This document shows positions 14,642-22,856 of a DNA stretch of 64,000 nt, piece by piece. The notes below the pieces were generated by a model. It searched no databases. It was not told the DNA's origin and saw nothing but the letters and a program-made list of their open reading frames with translations. Position 1 is the stretch's first letter. The number at the start of each line of letters is the position of its first letter. The position numbers and the translations under genes are program-made. The stretch lies in assembly GCF_037076345.1 (NCBI RefSeq), contig NZ_AP024702.1, positions 2,728,001 to 2,792,000 on the forward strand, given 5' to 3'. The stretch is from Haloferula helveola. Lineage in GTDB: Bacteria; Verrucomicrobiota; Verrucomicrobiia; Verrucomicrobiales; Akkermansiaceae.

Positions 14642-16489
14642 TCAGCGGCGGACCTTCGAGTCGCTGGTCGAGTCGAAGACGGCACGGTCGGAATCGAACG
14701 CCTGATAGAGGCGGCGGCCGTTCGGCTGGAGCGTCACGCGGATCACGTGGTGGATCGACTTCCACGCCGCGAGGTAGTTGCGCGCGCCCTCACGATCGAG
14801 CATGCGGGATGTGATCGGGCGGAGTTTCGCGCCCCAAGCCCCGTCGCCGAGATAGAGGATGCCGCGTTGATCGTTCCGGACGCCCTGGATCAGCGGGTGG
14901 CTGCGTTTGTAGCAATGGTGATCGTTCTCGAATACGCAATCGACCTGGTACTCCTCGAACAACGGACACCACTCGTCCTGGACGTCGTCGTTGTTCTTCT
15001 TGATCCCCACGCCCCATGCCGGTTCGTGGTAGGTGACGAAGAGATGGCGGGCGCCGGCACGGTCCTCGAGTTGGTCCTCAAGCCAGCCGGTCTGGCTCGA
15101 TTCGTGTTGCGAGTGGCCGGAATCGAGAACCACGAAGCTCATGTAGTTCGAGAAATCGACGCGGAAGTTCGACTCGTTGTCAGGCAGGTCGAAGAAGCTG
15201 AAATAGAATGGGGCGAGCGACTTCTTGGGTCGCAGTGTCGCGAGACCTTTGAGGATTTCGCGCTTCTTGAGGCCGGAGAAACTCTTCGTCTCGTGGTTGC
15301 CGATCGCGGCGACGATCGGGATCGACCTGCCGTCCGGAGCGACCATCAGTTCGGTCCAATTGTCGATCCAGCTGTACCACAGCGAGTCGGCCCGGCCGTT
15401 GGCGTAGGCGAGGTCGCCGCCGACCACGACGAACAGCGGGTCGTCTTTGGCCACCGCGCGGCAGATCGGAATCGCCTCGGCCGTGCCCATATCGCCACCG
15501 ACGACGAACTTCATGTTCCGGCTCAGTTGGGCGGGAGCGGTGGTGAACCAGCCGGTCTTCACGCTGCGGCTGCCGGCGGAGAGGTTGTAGTCGTAGGCGG
15601 TTCCGGGCCGGAGTCCTTCAGCGACCGCGCGGAAGACCGGATTGCCGGTGGAGCCGAACTCGTCCTGCTCATGCTCGATGGGACGGAAGGCCAAACCGCT
15701 GCCGCGGCGGCGGATGGAGAGCGTCCATTCCGATTCGTCCTCGTTAGGGAGTTCGGGCAGGGCGGACTCCTTCGGCATCGAGAGGTACCAGCGTAGCGGC
15801 GGGTCGCCCGACGCGAGGTAGTGCCACTCGGAACCCAGTCCGACGATCTCGCGGCCGTTGAGAAGCAGCCTCGGCTGGAAAGTCAGGTCGCTGCTCGACT
15901 TGCGGACGTTGTGTCCTTCGATGGCGATCAGGTTCTTTCCGGACCTGAGAACCTTCCGCGGATTGGCGATGACGAAGACCTCTTCCGTGTCGCCTTCGTG
16001 GTCGTCGGTCACGTCAGCCCCTGCGTGTCGCCCACGGATGTTGGCCGAGCGGGCGACTTCGCGGCCGTTGATGTAGGCGATGAAGGCATCGTCGTAGCGG
16101 ATTCCCAACTTGAGGGCCGCATCGGACGGGATCCCGCTCACGTTGAATGTCTTGGCGAGGTAGAGGCGGGTCGAGTGGTCCTCCATTTCGGCGAGCACCG
16201 TCACATCGTCGTCATCGCCGTAGCCGAAGCCCGCATTGCCCGTCCGCCAGACCGGCAGCGGTTCGCCGTCGGGGGCGATCTGCTCCACCCAGCTGAAGGA
16301 CGCGGTGGTGCACGGATCCCGATGCCACTGGATCACCGGGCCGTGGAACTTGAGCGTCCGCGCGTCGGTCGTGCCGGCCATCAGCAAGGTCAGGGAAATG
16401 AGAGCGAACGCGATCCCGGCGACTCGGCGGGCTCGGGACTGTCCGAGACAGTATCGATGGAGGAATAGCGGTAGGATCGGGGCGATCAT
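14642..16489 (-). CDS. Secreted purple-acid-phosphatase-like metallophosphoesterase
   Basis: A 615-residue protein from the ATG at 16489, which yields a signal sequence (hydrophobic core GIAFALISLTLLMAG). Residues about 45-215 form a beta-rich jelly-roll-like part, followed by a fibronectin-type domain (about 220-320). The calcineurin-type metal site is complete: GGDMGT, GGDLAY, GNHET, VTYHEP and ENDHHCYKRS. This order is that of purple acid phosphatases, which release phosphate from extracellular esters. It is the first gene of a three-gene minus-strand operon with the DUF4956 protein and the lipoprotein. The frame continues open upstream to 17020, but that part has no protein-like character and crosses the cytochrome gene on the other strand. 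Confidence 0.88.
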   Translation of the reverse strand: MIAPILPLFLHRYCLGQSRARRVAGIAFALISLTLLMAGTTDARTLKFHGPVIQWHRDPCTTASFSWVEQIAPDGEPLPVWRTGNAGFGYGDDDDVTVLAEMEDHSTRLYLAKTFNVSGIPSDAALKLGIRYDDAFIAYINGREVARSANIRGRHAGADVTDDHEGDTEEVFVIANPRKVLRSGKNLIAIEGHNVRKSSSDLTFQPRLLLNGREIVGLGSEWHYLASGDPPLRWYLSMPKESALPELPNEDESEWTLSIRRRGSGLAFRPIEHEQDEFGSTGNPVFRAVAEGLRPGTAYDYNLSAGSRSVKTGWFTTAPAQLSRNMKFVVGGDMGTAEAIPICRAVAKDDPLFVVVGGDLAYANGRADSLWYSWIDNWTELMVAPDGRSIPIVAAIGNHETKSFSGLKKREILKGLATLRPKKSLAPFYFSFFDLPDNESNFRVDFSNYMSFVVLDSGHSQHESSQTGWLEDQLEDRAGARHLFVTYHEPAWGVGIKKNNDDVQDEWCPLFEEYQVDCVFENDHHCYKRSHPLIQGVRNDQRGILYLGDGAWGAKLRPITSRMLDREGARNYLAAWKSIHHVIRVTLQPNGRRLYQAFDSDRAVFDSTSDSKVRR

Positions 16490-16781
16490 CGGGACGTTTC
16501 CAATTAGCAAGACCGGTGCCCCGAGCTCCGGGCGGCATCTGCCTCCGGTGCGAATCCTTGAAGGTGAGTCATTTGTGAAGCCGGCCACGGCGGTGGCGGG
16601 AGAGGGCCCGACTCGGGAAACCATGCAAGCTGCCTCCCCGAGAGTCCGGGGTATGCAGAATGCACGGAACGAGCTCCGCCGGACTTCCCGGGTGGCGGCC
16701 GCCTTGCGGGACGGAATGGCGTTTCCGTCATGCCTGACGGGATTGACAGGACGGCACGCGATCCGCTGTATCCGGGGCCGT
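16490..16781. other. Gene-free divergent region with structured segments
   Basis: No gene. On the plus strand it holds CCGGTGCGAATCC (16545-16557), GACTCGGGAAACCATGC (16610-16626) and a hairpin pairing CTGCCTCCCC with GGGGTATGCAG (16630-16657). The first two recall pieces of a cobalamin riboswitch (the GGTG..AATCC loop and the B12 box), but the spacing is too short and the CCCGCCACTG element is absent, so I do not call one. It must also carry the promoters of the phosphatase operon and the cytochrome gene. Confidence 0.4.
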
Positions 16782-17189
16782 ATGACCAAGCTTCTGATTC
16801 CCGCTCTTGCTGTTGGCATGCTCGCCCTGGTGCCCGTCCGCGCGGACGACACCCCGCTGGCCGAGCAAATGGAGATCCTCAACGATTCGTACAAGGCGTT
16901 CCGCCGGACCGATGACGCGGCCGAAGGTGCCAAGCTGGCCCGCGAGGCGCAGGCGGCAGTGGTGAAGGCCTTCGCGATGACGCCCGAGTTCGTCGAGAAG
17001 GGTGGCCACCCGGGTGGCAAGGAGGTCGCGATGGCGGCCTACCGCAAGCAGACGGCGCAACTCCTCGTGACCCTTTGCGAAATCGAGGAAGCCTTCGTCG
17101 CCAAGGACATGGACAAGGTGCAGGAGCTGATCGGCCCGCTGCGCGACGCCAAGAAGACGGGCCACGACGAGTTCATGGAAGAGGATTGA
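16782..17189 (+). CDS. Cytochrome b562-like periplasmic protein
   Basis: A 135-residue exported protein: signal peptide 1-22 (ending VPVRA), then a four-helix bundle of about 113 residues. LAEQMEILNDSYKAF near the start aligns with the EDNMETLNDNLK region of cytochrome b562, placing a Met as one haem ligand, and KKTGHDEFM near the end places a His where the second axial ligand lies. Length and helix pattern match the family, which carries a non-covalent haem b for periplasmic electron transfer. I chose the ATG at 16782 because it starts the signal peptide. A rho-independent terminator follows. Haem binding is inferred from ligand positions only. Confidence 0.8.
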   Translation: MTKLLIPALAVGMLALVPVRADDTPLAEQMEILNDSYKAFRRTDDAAEGAKLAREAQAAVVKAFAMTPEFVEKGGHPGGKEVAMAAYRKQTAQLLVTLCEIEEAFVAKDMDKVQELIGPLRDAKKTGHDEFMEED

Positions 17190-17218
17190 TCGTCTGAACT
17201 CGCGATTCGATTTTGGGA

Positions 17219-17251
17219 AGCCCGGGCCGTGTGAGCGGTCCGGGCTTTTTG
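17219..17251 (+). terminator. Rho-independent terminator after the cytochrome gene
   Basis: Stem AAGCCCGG...CCGGGCTT with a loop of about 14 bases, followed by TTTTTG, 30 bp after the stop codon. Confidence 0.85.
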
Positions 17252-17456
17252 TTTAGTTACTAGTTACTAGTGACCAGTGAGAAGTGAAGTGTGTGGAGCA
17301 GGCCACTGGGGTTTGTAGTTCCCCCTTCAGGGGGCTGCGGAGCCTGAGCTGCGGAGATTCGGGCACTTTTTACTAGTCACTAATCACTAGTCACTTCCTC
17401 CCGCCTAAAGGCGGAACTACGAACATCCGTGAAGCGCGGTTTGGGTCGGGCGGGGA
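17252..17456. repeat. Two nested repeat types between the cytochrome gene and dinB
   Basis: TTACTAGTTACTAGTGACCA (near 17257-17276) and TTACTAGTCACTAATCACTA (near 17371-17390) are variants of one short tandem motif. Between and after them, GTAGTTCCCCCTTCAGGGGG (near 17311-17330) and GCCTAAAGGCGGAACTAC (17403-17420) form an inverted pair, a REPIN-like unit whose 5' end is GTAG. No gene. Confidence 0.6.
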
Positions 17457-18494
17457 TTAGAAAAGATCGAGCTGTTGCTTTTCCTCGGGGTCGCGGAAGC
17501 GGACGCCGACGCCGAGGAGCCGGACCGGTTTATTGGCGCCGCGGGTCCAGGCTTCGGTGAGGAGCTCGTCGAAGATGGCGGGGTCGAGGTGCGGGCTGGC
17601 ACGCTCGGCGGTGGTGCGGGTGAAGTCGGCGAACTTGAGCTTCACGACCAGCGAGCGGATGGCGCGGTCGGAATGCTTGCGGGCGAGATCCTCGCGCACG
17701 CCCTCGAGCTGGGCGAGCATCACCGGCTTCAGCGCGGCGAGGGTCTCGATGTTCTCGGAAAAGGTGTTTTCGCTGGAGAGCGACTTGCGGATGCGCTCGG
17801 TGCGGACCGGGCGGTCGTCGATGCCGCGACATAGCTGGTGGAGTTCGAGTCCCCACGAGCCGAAGCGTTTGGCCATCTGGATCTTGTCGAACTGCCGCAG
17901 CTCGCCGCAGGTGTGGATGCCGAGCTGGGCGAGCCGCGCCTTCATTTTCGGGCCGATCCCCCACAGGCGGCCGACGGGCAACTCGCGCAGGAAGTCGTCG
18001 ATGTCCTCCTCGCGCACCTCCTTCTGGCCGTCGGGCTTGTTCCAATCGCTGGCGATCTTGGCGAGCAGCTTGTTCGGCGCGATTCCGGCCGAGGCGGTGA
18101 GGCCGGTTTCCTCCCGGATCTGGGCGCGGATCTCGCGGGCGACCGCGGCGCCGGAGGATTGGAGGTGGGAGACGTCGAGGTAGGCTTCATCGAGTGAGAG
18201 CGGCTCGATCATTTCCGTGAAGCGGCCGAAGATCGCGCGGATGCGGGCCGACTCGGCGCGGTAGAGGTCGAAGCGGACCGGCACGATGACCAGGTGCGGG
18301 CAGGCTTCGAGGGCCTTGAAGACGGGCATGGCCGAGCGGCAGCCGAACTTGCGCGCCTCGTAGTTGGCGGTTGTCAGGACCCCGCGCCGCGAGCGTCCGC
18401 CGACCCCGACCGGCTTGCCGCGGAGGTCGGGATTCTCGCGCTCCTCGATGGCCGCGTAAAAGCAGTCCATGTCGATGTGGAGGATCTTGCGCAT
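17457..18494 (-). CDS. dinB: Y-family DNA polymerase IV
   Basis: A 345-residue translesion polymerase. The start is the ATG at 18494, giving MRKILHIDMDCFYAAIE, the invariant DinB N-terminus with the first metal Asp and the steric-gate Phe/Tyr pair. SLDEAYLDVS carries the second catalytic acid pair; a helix-hairpin-helix region (GIGPKMKARLAQLGIHTCGEL) and the little-finger domain follow. It ends QQLDLF, a classical beta-clamp binding peptide. It lies downstream of the Nudix gene on the same strand; the only sequence between them is a 94-bp REPIN ending 5 bp before this start codon, so no normal ribosome site is visible and the hairpin probably affects translation. Confidence 0.97.
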   Translation of the reverse strand: MRKILHIDMDCFYAAIEERENPDLRGKPVGVGGRSRRGVLTTANYEARKFGCRSAMPVFKALEACPHLVIVPVRFDLYRAESARIRAIFGRFTEMIEPLSLDEAYLDVSHLQSSGAAVAREIRAQIREETGLTASAGIAPNKLLAKIASDWNKPDGQKEVREEDIDDFLRELPVGRLWGIGPKMKARLAQLGIHTCGELRQFDKIQMAKRFGSWGLELHQLCRGIDDRPVRTERIRKSLSSENTFSENIETLAALKPVMLAQLEGVREDLARKHSDRAIRSLVVKLKFADFTRTTAERASPHLDPAIFDELLTEAWTRGANKPVRLLGVGVRFRDPEEKQQLDLF

Positions 18495-18499
18495 GAAAA

Positions 18500-18593
18500 G
18501 GTAGGGACAAGCGCCCTCGCTTGTCCGCGGTGGGAAGAGTGGGGCGGACTGGTATGGCGGGTTCGACGGTCGGCCGGGGCGTCCGACCCTACC
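18500..18593. repeat. REPIN copy A, filling the Nudix-dinB junction
   Basis: A 94-bp unit GGTAGGG...CCCTACC. The left hairpin is GGACAAGCG/CGCTTGTCC; the right arm is a diverged hairpin (GTCGG/CCGAC) ending GTCCGACCCTACC. Its last base is the first base of the Nudix stop codon on the minus strand, and dinB starts 5 bp beyond its other end. Same length as copies at 21407, 21526 and 22112. Confidence 0.9.
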
Positions 18594-19201
18594 TAGTCGA
18601 ACTCGGTCGGCAGGCTGGGGTCGGCGTGGTGGCGGAAGGCGAGGTGGACGTAGTCGGGCGAGGCACGGTGCGGGCACATCTCGGGGAGGTCGTCGGGGGC
18701 GAACCAGCCGAGCTCGAGGATCTCATGGTCGGTCTGCGGTTCGCCGCCGAGCAGCCGGCAGGCGAAGATCATCTTGTAGGCGTACTCCGGCTCGGGCGGG
18801 TGGTCGTGGCGGGTCTTGTCCCAGACGGCGATCAGCTTGGTCGCCTCGACCTCGTAGCCGCTCTCCTCCTTGACCTCGCGGACGGCGTTCTCGGCCGGGG
18901 TGTGGCCGGCGTCGGTCCAGCCGCCGGGGAGCGTCCAGAGGCCGTTGGTCGCCTCGCGGACGAGCAGGATGCGGCCGTCGTCGATCACCGCCGCTCGGGC
19001 GTCGAGCTTGGGGGTCGGGTAGCCGAGCTCCACCGGCCAGCGGAAGTCGGGCAAGTGACTGACCATCAACTCGCTGGCGATCTGGTGGAGGCGCTTGTAG
19101 CGCTCGCGATCGAAGTCGTTGTCGCCGTAGCGGAGCCCGGTTTCGGCGATCCCCTTGATCTCCCGGCTGAGGGCGAGCAGGTCGGTTGGCGCGCTTTCCA
19201 T
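18593..19201 (-). CDS. Nudix hydrolase with N-terminal helical domain
   Basis: A 202-residue protein (ATG at 19201; an in-frame ATG 57 bp upstream is possible). The Nudix box is GGWTDAGHTPAENAVREV then KEESGYE (G-x5-E-x7-REVKEESGYE pattern), complete with the catalytic glutamates. The N-terminal 60 residues (ALSREIKGIAETGLRYGDND) match the helical domain of YjhB-like ADP-ribose or nucleoside diphosphate hydrolases. It probably removes a nucleoside diphosphate derivative in the cytoplasm. Divergent from the M3 peptidase, and upstream of dinB on the same strand with a REPIN in between. The exact substrate cannot be read from sequence. Confidence 0.92.
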   Translation of the reverse strand: MESAPTDLLALSREIKGIAETGLRYGDNDFDRERYKRLHQIASELMVSHLPDFRWPVELGYPTPKLDARAAVIDDGRILLVREATNGLWTLPGGWTDAGHTPAENAVREVKEESGYEVEATKLIAVWDKTRHDHPPEPEYAYKMIFACRLLGGEPQTDHEILELGWFAPDDLPEMCPHRASPDYVHLAFRHHADPSLPTEFD

Positions 19202-19287
19202 GCGGCGACTGTGGCCCCGCAAGTGGACCGGGGAAAGCGCGGGAATTTCCGGTTCCAATTCCGTCGGGATGCCCTAGGTAAAGGCTC

Positions 19288-21402
19288 ATGCATCCATTTC
19301 TCGCGGAAGATTTTGAGGTTAAGTGGTCGACATTGACGGCCGAGACGATCGAGGCGGACATCCAGCACGCGCTCGACGTCGCCAAGGAAGGGATCCGCAA
19401 GATTTGCGAGCAGGAGCCGGCTCAGGCGACCTACGAATCGACCTTCGGGGCGCTGGAAGAAGCGACCGAACTGCTCGACCGCGGCTGGGGCCGGCTGCAG
19501 CACCTCGACTCGGTCTGCGACTACCCGGAGCAGCGTGAGGCGCTGAACAAGATGCTCCCGGCGGTGTCGGATTTCCATTCCTCGATCCCGCTCAATGCCG
19601 AGCTGTGGTCGATCCTCCATGCCTTTGGTGACTCGGCCGCGACCGACGAGCTCGACGACATCCGCAAGCGTTTCGTCGAGGAGACGATGCTCGATTTCAT
19701 CCAGAGCGGCGCCAACCTGCCGCCGTCGGAGAAGGACGAGCTGGCCGGTCTGCAGGCGGACCTATCGAAGCTGACCAAGCGCTACTCCGAGAACGTGCTC
19801 GATTCGACCAACGCGTGGGATCTGGTGATCGAGGACGAGTCGCGTCTCGCCGGCCTGCCGGAGTCGGCCAAGGCGGGGGCGCTGGCGAATGCCAAGGCCA
19901 AGGGCGTGGCGACCGACGACAAGCCGGCGTGGCGTTTCACGCTGCAGTTTCCGTCGATGTTCCCGGTGATGCAGCATCTCGACGACGACTCGATCCGCCG
20001 CCAGGTTTGGGAAGGATCGAGCGCGGTCGGTGCGACCGGCGACTACGACAACACCGAGCTGATCTGGAAGATCCTCGACCTGCGCCAGAAGAAGGCCGAA
20101 CTGCTCGGCCACGCGAATTTCGCCGACCTGACGCTGCAGCGTCGGATGGCCGGGGCGGGTGAGAAGGCTCTCGGCTTTGTCGAGGACCTGCACGACCGGA
20201 TCGAAGGGCAGTTCCAGAAGGACTACGAGGAGTTGTGCGAGTTCAAGGCGTCGCAGACCGGCGAGCCGGCCGACAAGCTGGAGCCGTGGGAGGTCGCCTA
20301 CTGGGCCGAGAAGCGCCGCAAGGCGGAGTTCGACCTCGATGACGAGCAGCTGCGCCCGTATTTCCCGGTCGACCGCGTGATGTCCGGCCTGTTCGAGCTG
20401 TGCTCGAAGCTCTTCGATGTGCGGATCGAGGAGAAGCCGTCAGTTTACTACGAACGTGGTAGCCGACCGGCCGATGCCGACGGCCGCCCGGAGGTGTGGG
20501 ACCCGGAAGTGAAGTTCTACGACCTGCTCGATGCGACGAGCGGCGAGCATCTCGGATCGTTCTATGCCGACTGGCATCCGCGAGAGGAGAAGCGCGGCGG
20601 CGCGTGGATGAACTGCCTCGAGACCGGTCTTCCGCCGCTTGGCGGTGACGGCCGCAAGCCGCACCTCGGCCTGATCACGGGCAACATGAGCCCTCCGGTC
20701 GACGGCAAGGCGGCGTTGCTGACCCACCGCGAGGTCGAGACCATTTTCCATGAGTTCGGCCACCTGTTGCACGGCCTGCTGAGCGACGTGCCGGTGCGTT
20801 CCCTGGCGGGCACCAACGTCCCGTGGGATTTCGTCGAGCTGCCGTCGCAGATCATGGAGAACTTCTGTTGGGACCGCGACTCGCTGAATCTCTTCGCCCG
20901 CCACCACGAGACCGGCGAGCCGATCCCGGACGAGCTTTTCGACCGGATGATCGCCGCGCGGAACTACATGAGCGCGACGACCTTCATGCGTCAGCTGGCC
21001 TTCGGTAAACTCGACCTCGAGCTGCACCTGCACCTCGACCGCTACAAGGGTCGCGATCTTGACGAGGTGGATGCCGAGATCCTCGCACGCTACAAGGTGC
21101 CGATGAAAACCGAGACGCCGAGCATGGCGCGTCGGTTCAACCACCTGTTCAGTTCGCCGACCGGTTATGCCGCGGGTTACTACTCTTACAAGTGGGCCGA
21201 GGTGCTGGACGCCGACGCGTTCACCAAGTTCCGCGACAACGGCGTGATGTCGGCCGAGGTCGGCCGCGAGTTCCGCGAGTGCGTGCTGTCAAAGGGCAAC
21301 TCGCGTCCGGTGGACGAGCTGTTCCGCCGCTTCATGGGCCGGGATCCCGAACTCGAGCCGCTGCTCGAGCGTTCGGGCCTGTCCGAGGAGATGGTGGCGT
21401 AG
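19288..21402 (+). CDS. prlC: M3-family oligopeptidase A
   Basis: A 704-residue cytoplasmic zinc metallopeptidase of the thimet oligopeptidase family, which degrades short peptides, including released signal peptides. The zinc motif HEFGH has H488, E489 and H492, followed by the third ligand region DFVELPSQIMENF. The terminal SPTGYAAGYYSYKWAEVLDA is the family's substrate-binding Tyr loop. There is no signal peptide. The start MHPFLAEDFEVKW is supported by its divergence from the Nudix gene with 86 bp between start codons. A REPIN begins 4 bp after the stop. Confidence 0.96.
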   Translation: MHPFLAEDFEVKWSTLTAETIEADIQHALDVAKEGIRKICEQEPAQATYESTFGALEEATELLDRGWGRLQHLDSVCDYPEQREALNKMLPAVSDFHSSIPLNAELWSILHAFGDSAATDELDDIRKRFVEETMLDFIQSGANLPPSEKDELAGLQADLSKLTKRYSENVLDSTNAWDLVIEDESRLAGLPESAKAGALANAKAKGVATDDKPAWRFTLQFPSMFPVMQHLDDDSIRRQVWEGSSAVGATGDYDNTELIWKILDLRQKKAELLGHANFADLTLQRRMAGAGEKALGFVEDLHDRIEGQFQKDYEELCEFKASQTGEPADKLEPWEVAYWAEKRRKAEFDLDDEQLRPYFPVDRVMSGLFELCSKLFDVRIEEKPSVYYERGSRPADADGRPEVWDPEVKFYDLLDATSGEHLGSFYADWHPREEKRGGAWMNCLETGLPPLGGDGRKPHLGLITGNMSPPVDGKAALLTHREVETIFHEFGHLLHGLLSDVPVRSLAGTNVPWDFVELPSQIMENFCWDRDSLNLFARHHETGEPIPDELFDRMIAARNYMSATTFMRQLAFGKLDLELHLHLDRYKGRDLDEVDAEILARYKVPMKTETPSMARRFNHLFSSPTGYAAGYYSYKWAEVLDADAFTKFRDNGVMSAEVGREFRECVLSKGNSRPVDELFRRFMGRDPELEPLLERSGLSEEMVA

Positions 21403-21406
21403 GAAA

Positions 21407-21500
21407 GGTAGGGACAAGCGCCCCCGCTTGTCCGGGGTGGGAAGGAAGAGGCGGGCCGGCTTCATCATACGGCGGTCGGCCGGGGGCGTCCGACCCTGCC
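21407..21500. repeat. REPIN copy B after the oligopeptidase
   Basis: 94 bp, GGTAGGGACAAGCG...GACCCTGCC. Left hairpin GGACAAGCGCCCCCGCTTGTCC; right arm of the diverged GTCGGCC/GTCCGAC type, as in copy A. It begins 4 bp after the oligopeptidase stop and is separated by 25 bp from copy C in the same orientation. Confidence 0.9.
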
Positions 21501-21525
21501 TAGGCTGGTTGATCGGCCTCCGAAA

Positions 21526-21619
21526 GGTAGGGACAAGCGCCCTCGCTTGTCCGGGGTGGGAAGGAAGAGACGGGCCGGACTCATCGTTCAGCGGACGAGC
21601 GAGGGCGCTCGTCCCTACC
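21526..21619. repeat. REPIN copy C, upstream of the second transposase
   Basis: 94 bp. Left hairpin GGACAAGCGCCCTCGCTTGTCC, right hairpin GGACGAGCGAGGGCGCTCGTCC, so both arms are full palindromes and the whole unit is a symmetric inverted pair. It lies 41 bp before the transposase start codon. Confidence 0.92.
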
Positions 21620-21660
21620 TTTGGCTGGCGTCGGGCGGACGATTGGTCATTCTAACATGA

Positions 21661-22116
21661 ATGGAGGATCCGCGCCCTCAGCGAAAGCAGCTCCCGCATG
21701 CGCCGCCCGAGTGGTTGGAGATCGAAGGGCAGGTGTTCTTCCTAACGCTTTGCTGTAAGCCGAGAGGCAAGAACCAGTTGGCGAACGCTGAGGCGTGGCA
21801 ATCGATTCTCGAAACGTTCCACCACTACGATCGGCTCGGGCATTGGCACACTCATCGGGTTCTGGCGATGCCGGACCATCTGCATTCCATGGTGTCGCTT
21901 CCGGCCGAGGCATTTCTGAAGAAGCGGGTGGCGAGCTTCAAGGCGTGGACCGCCAAGCACGCGGGTGTCGTTTGGCAGAGGGATTTCTTCGACCACCGCT
22001 TGCGGCGGGATGAATCGTTCGAGGCGAAATCGCTCTATATTGCGATGAATCCGGTGCGCGCGGGTTTGTGCGCGACACCCGGGGAGTGGCCGTACTTCTG
22101 GAAAAAGCAGGGGTAG
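21661..22116 (+). CDS. REP-associated tyrosine transposase, short form
   Basis: A 151-residue Y1_Tnp/RAYT protein. HUH motif MPDHLHSM (H73, H75), nucleophile Y126 in SLYIAMNPVRAGL, and the WQRDFFDHRLR segment typical of this subgroup. It lacks the C-terminal DNA-binding extension of the transposase at 3089-4105, so the two belong to different subfamilies. REPIN copies C and D flank it, both with the 5' GTAG tetranucleotide that RAYT enzymes recognise in other bacteria, and its stop codon lies within copy D. All catalytic residues are intact; it is the likely driver of the 94-bp REPIN family. ATG at 21661 used; an ATG at 21657 is out of frame. Confidence 0.92.
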   Translation: MEDPRPQRKQLPHAPPEWLEIEGQVFFLTLCCKPRGKNQLANAEAWQSILETFHHYDRLGHWHTHRVLAMPDHLHSMVSLPAEAFLKKRVASFKAWTAKHAGVVWQRDFFDHRLRRDESFEAKSLYIAMNPVRAGLCATPGEWPYFWKKQG

Positions 22117-22205
22117 GGACAAGCGCCCCCGCTTGCCCGGGGTGGAAAGGGTGTGGCGGCCAAGATTCGTCGTTCGGCGGACGAGCGAGGGCGCTCGTCC
22201 CTACC
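22112..22205. repeat. REPIN copy D, overlapping the transposase stop codon
   Basis: 94 bp, GGTAGGG...CCCTACC. Right hairpin identical to that of copy C; the left one has one mismatch (GCTTGCCC). The TAG stop codon of the transposase (22114-22116) is made by the repeat's GGTAGGG. The guanylate kinase gene starts 54 bp later. Confidence 0.92.
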
Positions 22206-22259
22206 TCTGCAGGGATACCTTTCGCTTGCGGAGGGGCGTCGGGCTTTCCACGTTTGGGC

Positions 22260-22856
22260 GTGCGCAGCGGAATCCTGTATCTCGTCTCCGGGCCGTCGGG
22301 CTCCGGGAAATCGACGCTTTGCCGGCGGCTCGAGGCCGAGGGCGAAGCGGAGTTCTCGGTGTCGTGCACGACCCGCCCGCCGCGCGAGGGCGAGGTGAAC
22401 GGCCGCGACTACCACTTCCTCGACCGCGACGAGTTCCGGCAACGTGTCGATGCCGGCGAGTTCCTCGAACACGCGGTCGTCCACGGCAATTTCTACGGTA
22501 CGCTCCGTAGCGAGGTGGTCGACCGTCTTTCGCAGGGTCGCGACGTGGTGATGGACATCGATGTCCAAGGCGCGGCCCAGGTGCGCTCGATCGAGGACAC
22601 GGCGATCCAGACGGCGCTGGTCGACCTGTTCGTCATGCCGCCCGACGAGCGTGAGCTTGAAGCCCGGCTCACCGGTCGCGGCACCGACAGCAAGGATGTC
22701 ATCGCACTGCGCCTGCGCAATGCGATCAAGGAGATGGCGCACTGGCCGGACTATTCGTATCGTCTCATTTCCGCGACCCGCGAGGAGGACTACAGCCGCT
22801 TCAAGGCGCTGTTGGTCGCCGAGCGGATGCGGGTATCCCGACTCGGAGAATCATGA
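22260..22856 (+). CDS. gmk: Guanylate kinase
   Basis: A 198-residue enzyme that phosphorylates GMP to GDP with ATP. The P-loop is SGPSGSGKST; SCTTRPPREGEVNGRDYHFL is the GMP-binding signature; MDIDVQGAAQ and LRNAIKEM follow in family order. GTG at 22260 is chosen because homologues start just before GILYLVSGPSGSGK; the frame is open upstream only through the REPIN and the transposase tail. The stop overlaps the coaC start by 4 bp (ATGA), so the two are coupled. The REPIN lies immediately upstream and may contribute to the leader. Confidence 0.96.
   Translation: MRSGILYLVSGPSGSGKSTLCRRLEAEGEAEFSVSCTTRPPREGEVNGRDYHFLDRDEFRQRVDAGEFLEHAVVHGNFYGTLRSEVVDRLSQGRDVVMDIDVQGAAQVRSIEDTAIQTALVDLFVMPPDERELEARLTGRGTDSKDVIALRLRNAIKEMAHWPDYSYRLISATREEDYSRFKALLVAERMRVSRLGES

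Noticed and set aside
16490-16781. A cobalamin riboswitch.
   Set aside because: Only two partial core elements at the wrong spacing; reported as a low-interest observation instead of a feature call.
16490-17020. An N-terminal extension of the phosphatase in open frame up to 17020.
   Set aside because: It would precede the signal peptide and overlap the cytochrome gene; the signal starts at 16489.
17252-22205. A CRISPR array formed by the recurring palindromes.
   Set aside because: Repeats are separated by genes or by fixed internal spacers of the 94-bp unit, without unique equal-length spacers, and there are no cas genes.
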